Source: Candidatus Poseidoniales archaeon
GTDB taxonomy: Archaea; Thermoplasmatota; Poseidoniia; Poseidoniales; Thalassarchaeaceae
NCBI GenBank assembly: GCA_022447885.1
Contig: JAKUTA010000062.1
Location: 1-6,916 of the forward strand
DNA length: 6,916 nt
Direction: 5' to 3'
Shown here: positions 1 to 5,319 of the stretch, one piece after another
Position numbering within the stretch: position 1 is the stretch's first letter
How the letters are laid out: each line of letters begins with the position of its first letter
Translations under genes and position numbers: made by a program
The notes under the pieces: generated by a model
Told to the model about the DNA's origin: nothing
The model's input: only the letters and a program-made list of their open reading frames with translations
The model's database searches: none

Positions 1-282
1 GCCGACCTTGTTGCACTTGCAACAACTCCCGTGTGCGTTGTAGCAAGTGGAGCAAAATCAATTCTCGACCTTCATGCAACGGTCGAGTCTCTTGAAACTG
101 TTGGAGTTCCAACCCTTGGACTGGGAAACGACTGTTTTCCACCATTCATTGAAAAAATGTCTGAACATGACCCCTCTGTATTCTGCGTCGAAACACCACA
201 AGAAGTTGCAGATATTTGCACTATGCACTGGAATACGCTAGGGATGAAATCAGCCGTTCTCACAACGGTTCCTGTCCCTGAA
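1..282 (+). other. psuG: PsuG-derived segment lacking its C-terminus
   Basis: The translation shows hallmarks of pseudouridine-5'-phosphate glycosidase: an ADLxxLA start, VVASGAKSILDL (VVCAGAKSILDL in E. coli PsuG), SLETVGVPTLG (EYLETFGVPLIG), FPPF, and TTVPVPE aligning with the family's ANPIPE. PsuG cleaves pseudouridine 5'-phosphate to uracil and ribose 5-phosphate and normally runs about 300 residues. The family's final part, after NPIPE and including the TPFLLARxAELTGG-type motif, is missing. Sequence changes to XdhC at about base 283. Hand count gives about 47% G+C for bases 1-270 against 67% for 421-480, so this segment does not match its downstream neighbour. It is probably non-functional as a glycosidase in this form. 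PsuG has no known link to CO oxidation. Confidence 0.85.
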
Positions 283-867
283 CTTGTAGTTGTCGGTCGA
301 TCACCGATGGCGCAGACCCTCTGGCTGTTGGCCAGTGACCTGGGTTTGAGTACCGATCTCATCGATGGACCCGACTTCTCGAGCGATGCAGTTTCTTCTC
401 GTTCTCTCGTGGTGGTTGCAACCCAGGGCCACGGCGACGAGGACGTGATCGAAAGTGCCCTGTCGTCCACTCCCGCCTACCTCGGAGTGGTTGGATCGGC
501 GCGGCGCGGCGAGGCTCTCCTGGGTTACCTTTCGGACCGCGATGTACCGCAGGAACAGCTCGGATCGATAAGGGTGCCTGCTGGCCTCGATCTCGGCCGA
601 ATCAGCCACCGAGAGGTCGCTGTCGCTGTGCTGGCTGAACTCGTCAAGCTTCGCCCGACCCTCAAGCCCGTACCAACAAGGGCACACCCGGCCGCGTCAA
701 CTGTTGAAGTGGTTGATCCCGTCTGTGGTATGACCGTCAACGCCGACAATAGGAGCCACCCCCTCGAGGTCGACGGCGAGACCCACTACTTTTGCTGTCT
801 CGACTGCCGTTCTCGTTATGAGAGTGAGGTCGCCAAGACTCATCTCTTAGGGGGTGCGACATGTTGA
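1..867 (+). CDS. PsuG-like / XdhC Rossmann / YHS mosaic protein, 5' partial
   Basis: The frame is open from the first base, giving 288 residues with the true start outside the window. Residues 1-94 match the middle to late part of PsuG (see separate entry). Residues 95 to about 220 are an XdhC_C NAD(P)-type Rossmann domain, seen as LVVVGRSPMA, VVATQGHGDED, GVVGSARRGE and VPAGLDLGR. XdhC/CoxF/CoxI proteins bind molybdenum cofactor and help sulfurate and insert it into molybdenum hydroxylases. Residues 238-288 are a YHS domain with VDPVCGM (Cys242) and a second Cys group, C265, C266 and C269, of the metal-binding type. The usual XdhC N-terminal domain (GSxPR and GGCxE motifs) is absent and the PsuG-like piece stands in its place. 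The stop overlaps the coxG start by 7 bases, so the XdhC half is clearly part of the cox operon. The gene is either a real fusion or an assembly/recombination joint. The C-terminal identification is firm. Confidence 0.88.
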   Translation, partial: ADLVALATTPVCVVASGAKSILDLHATVESLETVGVPTLGLGNDCFPPFIEKMSEHDPSVFCVETPQEVADICTMHWNTLGMKSAVLTTVPVPELVVVGRSPMAQTLWLLASDLGLSTDLIDGPDFSSDAVSSRSLVVVATQGHGDEDVIESALSSTPAYLGVVGSARRGEALLGYLSDRDVPQEQLGSIRVPAGLDLGRISHREVAVAVLAELVKLRPTLKPVPTRAHPAASTVEVVDPVCGMTVNADNRSHPLEVDGETHYFCCLDCRSRYESEVAKTHLLGGATC

Positions 868-1445
868 TCAAAAACAGTTTCGAGGCTGGCCAGCCGATTG
901 ACGACGTATGGGCGTTCTTCGGAGACATCCCACGTGTTGCCGCCTGCCTTCCTGGTGCCGATCTGACCGACGAGATCGGTGACGATCAGTACCAGGGGAC
1001 AGTCGCCATCCGACTGGGCCCCGTCAAGCTCGAGTTTGACGGAGAGGCCGAAGTAACAGAACGGGACGATGCAAACAAGACAATCGCCGTGGACGCATCG
1101 GGAGCCGACAAGAGAGGCAGAGGCCAGGCAGCGTTAAAACTCAACGTCGTCCTCTCTCCATCATCTCTGGGAACCAACATCGATATTTCCCTCGATCTGC
1201 AGTTGGCCGGCGCAGCCGCACAGTACGGGCGCGGAATGGTCGCCGACGTGACCTCCGTCCTACTCAACGACTTCGCCACGAACATGCAGAACCACCTGGA
1301 CGCTGTAGAGAGTGGCCTCGACCCTGACCAGGTCGCCGCAGCAAAGCCCGCGAGTGGCGTTGTGATCGGGATACGTGCGCTACGCATGGCCCTGGTCAGG
1401 GTCTTTCGACGCTTCTTCCTCCCATACCGACCGCAGCCCAACTGA
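861..1445 (+). CDS. coxG: CoxG, SRPBCC-fold CO dehydrogenase accessory protein
   Basis: The protein has 194 residues, in the normal size range for CoxG. It opens with a typical SRPBCC start, in which NSFEAGQPIDDVWAFFGD is followed by VAACLPGADL. The central strand motif YQGTVAIRLGPVKLEFDGEA matches the family pattern G.V..k.GP....G.A. Near the end (residues about 166-190), GIRALRMALVRVFRRFF is an amphipathic, Arg-rich, aromatic segment suited to membrane attachment. CoxG binds CO dehydrogenase at the cytoplasmic membrane in Oligotropha (Afipia) carboxidovorans, and mycobacterial work supports a role in quinone supply to the enzyme. The ATG is preceded by GGGGG at 849-853 and lies inside the end of the upstream frame, so translation is probably coupled. 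The next gene starts 14 bases after the stop. Confidence 0.93.
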   Translation: MLIKNSFEAGQPIDDVWAFFGDIPRVAACLPGADLTDEIGDDQYQGTVAIRLGPVKLEFDGEAEVTERDDANKTIAVDASGADKRGRGQAALKLNVVLSPSSLGTNIDISLDLQLAGAAAQYGRGMVADVTSVLLNDFATNMQNHLDAVESGLDPDQVAAAKPASGVVIGIRALRMALVRVFRRFFLPYRPQPN

Positions 1446-1459
1446 TCAGGAGGACTCCT

Positions 1460-1708
1460 ATGTGGACGATCGGAAATATCATTCTCGTGGTCGTGGTGGT
1501 ACCGGTACTTGTAGCGATGCTCAGCCGGGTGCTCGCTGCGCTGGAACGGATTCGCGGAGCGGCAGACGACACCTTGGCTGCTGGAGTGGCACTTATAGGT
1601 GAACTTGACACTGCGCCGGGATTGTTGGCGACCACGGACGAGACCATCAAGGAAGTAGCGGACGGGGCAATAAGGTATGCGGGCTCGGTCGGAAAACTAC
1701 TGGGCTGA
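1460..1708 (+). CDS. Small membrane protein 1 of the coxG-coxD cassette
   Basis: The protein has 82 residues. One Val-rich membrane helix lies at about residues 4-24 (IGNIILVVVVVPVLVAML). It is followed by SRVLAALERIR, whose positive charge suggests a cytoplasmic C-terminus. Residues about 30-80 are predicted helical with hydrophobic heptad-like spacing (AAGVALIGELDTAP, ETIKEVAD). The start is well fixed by AGGAGG at 1448-1453, six bases before the ATG. The segment GVxxIxE-(x)-TxPxLLxxxxE resembles gene 2 (GVQVIAEKTSTVPVVLPSVNE), so the two are paralogues. No catalytic residues are visible and I do not recognise a named family. Its location directly behind coxG suggests a role at the membrane with the molybdenum hydroxylase, such as docking, scaffolding or quinone access. 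That is inference. Confidence 0.85.
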   Translation: MWTIGNIILVVVVVPVLVAMLSRVLAALERIRGAADDTLAAGVALIGELDTAPGLLATTDETIKEVADGAIRYAGSVGKLLG

Positions 1709-1723
1709 ATAGGGGGATTCTGA

Positions 1724-1951
1724 ATGGCAACCGTCGCATGGTTCACCGTCGCAATCGCGGGGCTGATCATCGCCGCCACGGCACTGGGATTGATCCGCGT
1801 GATCCTCCACCTGGTTGCCGTCAAGCGAACACTGGGAAACCTCCTGGGTGGAGTACAGGTCATAGCCGAGAAGACGAGCACAGTACCGGTAGTCCTGCCG
1901 TCGGTGAACGAGAACCTGCGTCCCGTTCGCGAGTTCTGCGACACGCTCTGA
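1724..1951 (+). CDS. Small membrane protein 2 of the cassette, paralogue of protein 1
   Basis: The protein has 75 residues. A single membrane helix at about residues 4-27 (VAWFTVAIAGLIIAATALGL) is followed by IRVILHLVAVKR, which again places the positive charge on the C-terminal, cytoplasmic side. The remaining 40 or so residues form a helical tail with GGVQVIAEKTSTVP and VNENLRPVREF. AGGGGGA at 1711-1717 lies six bases before the ATG and fixes the start. The gene lies 15 bases after protein 1 and 16 bases before protein 3. The tail aligns with protein 1 over about 27 positions with one gap, sharing G-V, I, E, T, P, L, E and V. I know of no assigned function. Confidence 0.83.
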   Translation: MATVAWFTVAIAGLIIAATALGLIRVILHLVAVKRTLGNLLGGVQVIAEKTSTVPVVLPSVNENLRPVREFCDTL

Positions 1952-1967
1952 TCAGGAGGTTGACACC

Positions 1968-2162
1968 ATGACTGCACTTGTCTTTGCGGAAGCATCAACC
2001 GCTGGTTGGGTGATCGGGTGGTCGGTCGGCATCGTCGTCGTCCTCGTCGTCGTCGCTCTGGTGGTGCCGATACTCCTCCTCGCCCAACGGATCGGCGGCC
2101 AGGCCTCGGAGATCAATGCTTCTCTCGAGGAGTCGGTGGATCACACCGCAGCGCTGGGCTAA
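1968..2162 (+). CDS. Small membrane protein 3 of the cassette, apparently cut short by an in-frame TAA
   Basis: The predicted product has 64 residues. A long hydrophobic helix at about residues 12-39 is coded partly by a GTC repeat (VGIVVVLVVVALVVPILLL). A short tail, AQRIGGQASEINASLEESV, then begins a coiled-coil-like helix and ends abruptly at TAA 2160-2162. AGGAGG at 1954-1959, eight bases before the ATG, supports the start. The frame stays open past the TAA to a TGA two bases before the next gene, with residues that fit the helix (next entry). The ancestral gene was therefore probably about 89 codons, and this copy is either nonsense-mutated or carries a sequencing error. A short but functional form cannot be excluded. 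No family name is recognised. Confidence 0.7.
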   Translation: MTALVFAEASTAGWVIGWSVGIVVVLVVVALVVPILLLAQRIGGQASEINASLEESVDHTAALG

Positions 2163-2237
2163 CTCAACGCAACGATCGAGGCAGCCGAGGCCATCGTCGC
2201 CGGGCTGGCTCGCGGTCGTAACCGGCTGGGAGGTTGA
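2163..2237 (+). other. In-frame continuation of membrane protein 3 beyond its TAA
   Basis: Reading on in the same frame gives LNATIEAAEAIVAGLARGR and then NRLGG, ending at TGA 2235-2237. The first 19 residues form an amphipathic helix with regularly spaced I, A, V and L, as expected for the missing half of the tail. Counting this stretch as coding makes the gap to gene 4 two bases, in line with the rest of the cassette. Without it, the gap would be 77 bases and the largest in the cassette. Single-base changes such as GAA or CAA to TAA would explain the interruption. No start codon with its own ribosome site is evident inside the stretch. Confidence 0.6.
2228..2233 (+). promoter_or_regulatory. 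Ribosome binding site GGGAGG deciding the start of protein 4
   Basis: GGGAGG sits six bases before the ATG at 2240. A TTG in the same frame at 2234 immediately abuts this site and could not use it, so the ATG is preferred. Confidence 0.75.
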
Positions 2238-2239
2238 CC

Positions 2240-2524
2240 ATGTACATACTCGCTTCCACACAGGAAAGCCTCTGGTGGGTCACGCTCGGACTCGGCCTGA
2301 TCGTCATATTCGCTGTCGCGGCGCTCTTGACAATTCTCATCGTGCTAGTGGGCGTTATCGAGAAGCGAGTCGACCTGATTCGTTCGACGCTTGAGCAGGC
2401 GGCCACGAACACGCTGGACACAGCGTTGATCGCAGAGACAGCCACTCGACTTGATGAAGTCCTGTTTGAAGGCCTGGAGCATCATCTGTTCCTCGGGCGG
2501 GTGCTGGACAAGGTGCGATCATGA
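2240..2524 (+). CDS. Small membrane protein 4 of the cassette
   Basis: The protein has 94 residues. A short N-terminal stretch (MYILASTQES) precedes one long hydrophobic helix at about residues 11-38 (LWWVTLGLGLIVIFAVAALL continuing into TILIVLVGV). The charged segment IEKRVDLIRSTLEQ follows and again suggests a cytoplasmic C-terminus. The tail is helical with heptad-like spacing (TRLDEVLFEGLEHHLFLGRVL). It resembles the tail of protein 3 in layout: SLEE/TLEQ, a conserved T shortly after, then a segment ending xxGL. The stop overlaps the start of protein 5 by four bases (ATGA), so the two are translationally coupled. I do not recognise a named family and see no catalytic motif. Confidence 0.84.
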   Translation: MYILASTQESLWWVTLGLGLIVIFAVAALLTILIVLVGVIEKRVDLIRSTLEQAATNTLDTALIAETATRLDEVLFEGLEHHLFLGRVLDKVRS

Positions 2525-2883
2525 CCCTCTTGGTTCTTCTGACCGTTATCGCTATAGCAGTACTCGTGGCGGAGCTGGCGATCTACCTCTTCGTGGTCGG
2601 CTCCCAACTGACGCGCGTGGCCGGTCAACTCGAGGCTTGCGCCGAGCTAGTTTGGGAGATCAAGCACCATGCGGAGTCGATCGAACCCGGTGTCGAGCGG
2701 ATCAACAAGACCGGAAGGGTTATAGCCGGTGCTCTGCCGCTTCTCTACGGAATGGCTGAGGGAATCGTCGTCGGTGCCACCTACGAGCCTGCTCCAGAGG
2801 CTCCACCTGTTCCGGCCAGACCCGCTATGACCCGCAGGCGAACTCGGCTTCACGAGGCCGTGGGCTACGTGCCCGACGGGTAG
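2521..2883 (+). CDS. Membrane protein 5 of the cassette, with Pro/Arg-rich C-terminal tail
   Basis: The protein has 120 residues and is the longest of the cassette. One membrane helix covers about residues 2-27 (LLVLLTVIAIAVLVAELAIY followed by LFVV). A helical region follows (QLTRVAGQLEACAELVWEIK), then the motif IEPGVERINKTGRVIAGALP followed by LLYGMAEGIV. Residues about 88-103 are Pro-rich (YEPAPEAPPVPARPAM), and the end is basic (TRRRTRLHEAVG). The layout (membrane helix, then cytoplasmic helices) matches the four genes before it. The extra tail could dock a partner. The start overlaps the end of gene 4. A 121-base gap follows, so this is the last gene of the first tight group. Function unknown. 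Confidence 0.87.
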   Translation: MTLLVLLTVIAIAVLVAELAIYLFVVGSQLTRVAGQLEACAELVWEIKHHAESIEPGVERINKTGRVIAGALPLLYGMAEGIVVGATYEPAPEAPPVPARPAMTRRRTRLHEAVGYVPDG

Positions 2884-3004
2884 AAGTGGGTGGACCGCGG
2901 TCAGTTCTCGGGTGCAGTGTTATCGGTAGGATCGCAGGCCAGTTGGCACCTCATTCGAATGGGTGTCGGCGTTCTAACCTGATGTGTTCAAGGGGAGGTT
3001 CCTA
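2884..3004. promoter_or_regulatory. Intergenic gap with two perfect palindromes, possible promoter/operator for the acidic-ORF-coxD-coxE group
   Basis: This is one of the two longest gaps in the window; the other is 6030-6157. It contains GACCGCGGTC at 2893-2902 and CATTCGAATG at 2952-2961, both perfect 10-bp palindromes. TTGGCA at 2943-2948 resembles a -35 box and TAGGAT at 2927-2932 resembles a TAnnnT -10 box, but neither has a well-placed partner. The gap separates two otherwise tight gene runs, so an internal promoter is reasonable. No hairpin followed by a T tract is visible, so there is no clear terminator for the upstream group. Confidence 0.35.
2991..2998 (+). promoter_or_regulatory. 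Ribosome binding site AGGGGAGG deciding the start of the acidic small protein
   Basis: AGGGGAGG lies six bases before the ATG at 3005. A GTG at 2984 in the same frame lies upstream of the site and lacks one of its own, so the ATG is the better start. Confidence 0.75.
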
Positions 3005-3271
3005 ATGCGACTTGAACGCGATAGCGCCGAAGGTTTGAGCCAGGCAGGCTTGACTAACGACGAAGAGACGCTTGGCGACTTTGACGAGGACTGCAGCCCT
3101 ACTCGAGTTTGCCGCAATGCGCGTGAGTTCAGTTTCGACGGCTTTGCCGAGGACGGCGAAGACCTCCAGACAGCTTGGCGCGAACGGCTTGCACGCGAGG
3201 GAAAGTTGAGTGGTTCGGCTGAGTCCGTTCGCGACCTGATCTTGGGCCAGACGACCACCAAACGGCATTGA
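3005..3271 (+). CDS. Acidic small protein of unknown function upstream of coxD
   Basis: The protein has 88 residues, is rich in Asp and Glu, and has no membrane helix. Residues about 17-30 are strongly acidic (LTNDEETLGDFDED). Two cysteines follow (CSPTRVC). The second half is likely helical and mixed-charge (LQTAWRERLAREGK). I recognise no family or motif. The strong ribosome site, codon use like the neighbours, and placement 22 bases before coxD on the same strand support a real gene. Overlapping minus-strand frames of similar length lack this support. It may be a partner or regulator in CoxD/CoxE-dependent maturation, which is inference from position only. Confidence 0.65.
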   Translation: MRLERDSAEGLSQAGLTNDEETLGDFDEDCSPTRVCRNAREFSFDGFAEDGEDLQTAWRERLAREGKLSGSAESVRDLILGQTTTKRH

Positions 3272-3293
3272 CGCCTACATCTGGGGTCTGACT

Positions 3294-4187
3294 GTGGTTG
3301 GCGAGGAAGGCGGCAGGGGTCTCAAGGACGTACCCGAACTAACTGACACCCTGCGTGGTGTCGGATATCTGGCTGACCGTGGTTTGGCGACCGCCTTGTT
3401 CGTCGCTCTGAAACTGGGGCGACCACTCCTCTTGGAGGGTGAGGTCGGTGTCGGCAAGACCGAGCTCGCAAAGGCAATTTCGACTGCCTTCGGCTGTCGT
3501 CTGATCCGTCTCCAGTGTTATGAGGGAATCGACACACACCAAGCGTTGTACGAATGGGATTACGCACGGCAGATGCTGCACGTTCGTGCTCTGTCCGGCG
3601 ACCAGATGCAGGATGGTGATGCCATCAGCAGGCTTTTCAGCGCTGAGTTTCTTCTCGAGCGACCTCTCCTGGAAGCTGTAAGAGCCGGAAACCAATGCGT
3701 TCTCCTGATAGACGAGATCGATCGTGCCGACGATGAGTTCGAGGCATTCCTTCTTGAGCTGCTTTCCGACTTCCAGATCACCATCCCTGAGTTCGGAACC
3801 ATCAGGGCCGATTCGTCGCCAATCGTCATTCTCACCTCAAACAGGACCAGGGACCTCCACGACGCTCTGAAGCGGCGCTGCCTCTATCACTGGATCGACT
3901 ATCCCTCCGTGGACCAAGAGGTCGACATCGTCAAGGTTCGAATGCCTGATGTCCCGGGGACCTTGGTCCGCAAGGTGGTGACGGCCGTAAGCCGATTACG
4001 CGACAGGGAGTTGGTGAAACCCCCTGGAATTGCCGAGACCCTCGACTGGGTGGCGGCGTTGGGCGTGATCGACTCTGGGGATTTCGATGTCGAGAGCGCA
4101 CGCGACACACTGGGCGCGGTCATCAAGGACCGAGACGACTTCGACGAGGTGACCAGCGATCTCGAGTTGCTCGTAGCCGATGTCTGA
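3294..4187 (+). CDS. coxD: CoxD, MoxR-family AAA+ ATPase
   Basis: The protein has 297 residues, the usual CoxD length. Walker A is GEVGVGKT at residues 49-56. Walker B is VLLIDEIDRAD with D140-E141. The MoxR-type segment LTSNRTRDLHDALKRRCLYH (around N183 to R195) carries the sensor-1 Asn and arginines, followed by HWIDYP. In O. carboxidovorans CoxD is a membrane-associated AAA+ chaperone needed to build the sulfur- and copper-containing part of the Mo-Cu site in CO dehydrogenase. The same family also serves other molybdenum hydroxylases, so the substrate is not proven here. The start is GTG 3294 with a modest GGGG at 3283-3286. The end overlaps coxE by eight bases, typical of the coxD-coxE pair. 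Confidence 0.94.
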   Translation: MVGEEGGRGLKDVPELTDTLRGVGYLADRGLATALFVALKLGRPLLLEGEVGVGKTELAKAISTAFGCRLIRLQCYEGIDTHQALYEWDYARQMLHVRALSGDQMQDGDAISRLFSAEFLLERPLLEAVRAGNQCVLLIDEIDRADDEFEAFLLELLSDFQITIPEFGTIRADSSPIVILTSNRTRDLHDALKRRCLYHWIDYPSVDQEVDIVKVRMPDVPGTLVRKVVTAVSRLRDRELVKPPGIAETLDWVAALGVIDSGDFDVESARDTLGAVIKDRDDFDEVTSDLELLVADV

Positions 4188-5310
4188 CGAGCCGATTGTT
4201 GATCGCCTCGTTCAGTTCGGACATGAACTTCGCAACGAAGGTCTGCCAATCGGGACCGGTGATATCACGACCTTCTGCGCAGCCGTCGCTGTTCTGGATC
4301 CGGTTGACCTGCACGATCTCTATTGGAGCGGACACGCGAGTCTGGTCAGCAGACGAGATCACATCCGTATCTATGACCGTGTATTCGGTCGCTTCTTTCG
4401 GTCCCAGAGCGAGGCCGGACACGATGCAGACAGTCCGTCAGTCTCGGAGACGATGGAAACACAGGCGGTGTTGCAGGTCCCCGCGAGCGAGCCCAGCACG
4501 GGAGGAGAGGGTGACGATCCGGAAATCACGCTCGGCCTTGCCGCGTCCGACGCCGAGGTGGCGCGAGACAAGTCCTTTTCAGCCTGCACGCCGGAAGAGC
4601 TTGCAACGCTGAGACGCATCATCGCTCGCATGCGCCTGAGTCCACCGCAACGTCGGAGCCGACGGCGGTGCGCTGACGGTGAGAGAAGGCGACCCGACAT
4701 GCGTCGCATTGCGCGTGAAGCGATGAGGATGCACCACGAAGCACCCAGATTGCTCTGGGTGGGCCGAAAACTACGGGTCAGGCCACTCTTGTTCGTCTTG
4801 GATGTATCTGGCTCGATGTCGGACTATTCACGCAATCTGCTTCAGTTCGCTCACGCAAGCAGGCGCGCCGCCGGTCGAGTAGAGGTCTTCTGTTTTGGTA
4901 CGCATCTGACTCGCATCACCCCAGCACTCGATTCCCCACGACTCGACGATGCCCTGACTGCTGCCACCCGGTGTGTGTCGGACTGGGACGGCGGTACGCA
5001 GATCGGGGAGTCACTCAGAGAGCTGGTACGACAGTGGGGAAGGCGGGGCATGACCCGTGGCTCAATCGTTGTCATCTGTTCCGATGGGCACGATAGAGGT
5101 GACCCCGCAACCCTCGCAGGAGCGTTGAAGGACCTTTCGCGCCTGTCCCATCGGATCGTGTGGATCAACCCCTACCAGGGTGACGGCGAGGGCTGCCAGC
5201 CGAGCACGCTCGGCATGATGGTCGCGGCCCGGCATGTGGATGCCATCGTTTCGGGCCGTAACCTCCGCAGCCTTGAGGCGTTTGCTGCGGGTCTGCCGAA
5301 GTTGCGGTAA
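4180..5310 (+). CDS. coxE: CoxE, von Willebrand factor A domain protein
   Basis: The protein has 376 residues, close to the family norm. The N-terminal part (1-75) is helical and family-like (LVQFGHELRNEGLPIGTGD). A variable acidic linker follows (about 76-125), then the Arg-rich CoxE block (RRSRRR from 158). The C-terminal VWA domain has a complete MIDAS: DVSGSMS with D208, S210 and S212, then GGTQIG with T273, and CSDGHD with D302. CoxE partners the CoxD ATPase, as MoxR and VWA proteins generally do, and is required for maturation of the CO dehydrogenase active site. It starts inside the end of coxD with only a weak ribosome site, so translation is probably coupled. The next gene begins nine bases after the TAA. 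Confidence 0.94.
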   Translation: MSDEPIVDRLVQFGHELRNEGLPIGTGDITTFCAAVAVLDPVDLHDLYWSGHASLVSRRDHIRIYDRVFGRFFRSQSEAGHDADSPSVSETMETQAVLQVPASEPSTGGEGDDPEITLGLAASDAEVARDKSFSACTPEELATLRRIIARMRLSPPQRRSRRRCADGERRRPDMRRIAREAMRMHHEAPRLLWVGRKLRVRPLLFVLDVSGSMSDYSRNLLQFAHASRRAAGRVEVFCFGTHLTRITPALDSPRLDDALTAATRCVSDWDGGTQIGESLRELVRQWGRRGMTRGSIVVICSDGHDRGDPATLAGALKDLSRLSHRIVWINPYQGDGEGCQPSTLGMMVAARHVDAIVSGRNLRSLEAFAAGLPKLR

Positions 5311-5319
5311 AAGTTCGTT

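Noticed and set aside
1396..1998. A 200-codon minus-strand open frame opposite the first small membrane genes
   Set aside because: The plus-strand genes have strong ribosome sites, membrane helices and mutual similarity. The minus frame is low-complexity Ser/Thr/Pro-rich shadow sequence.
2984..3004. GTG at 2984 as start of the acidic protein
   Set aside because: The strong ribosome site at 2991-2998 lies downstream of this GTG and is correctly spaced for the ATG at 3005.
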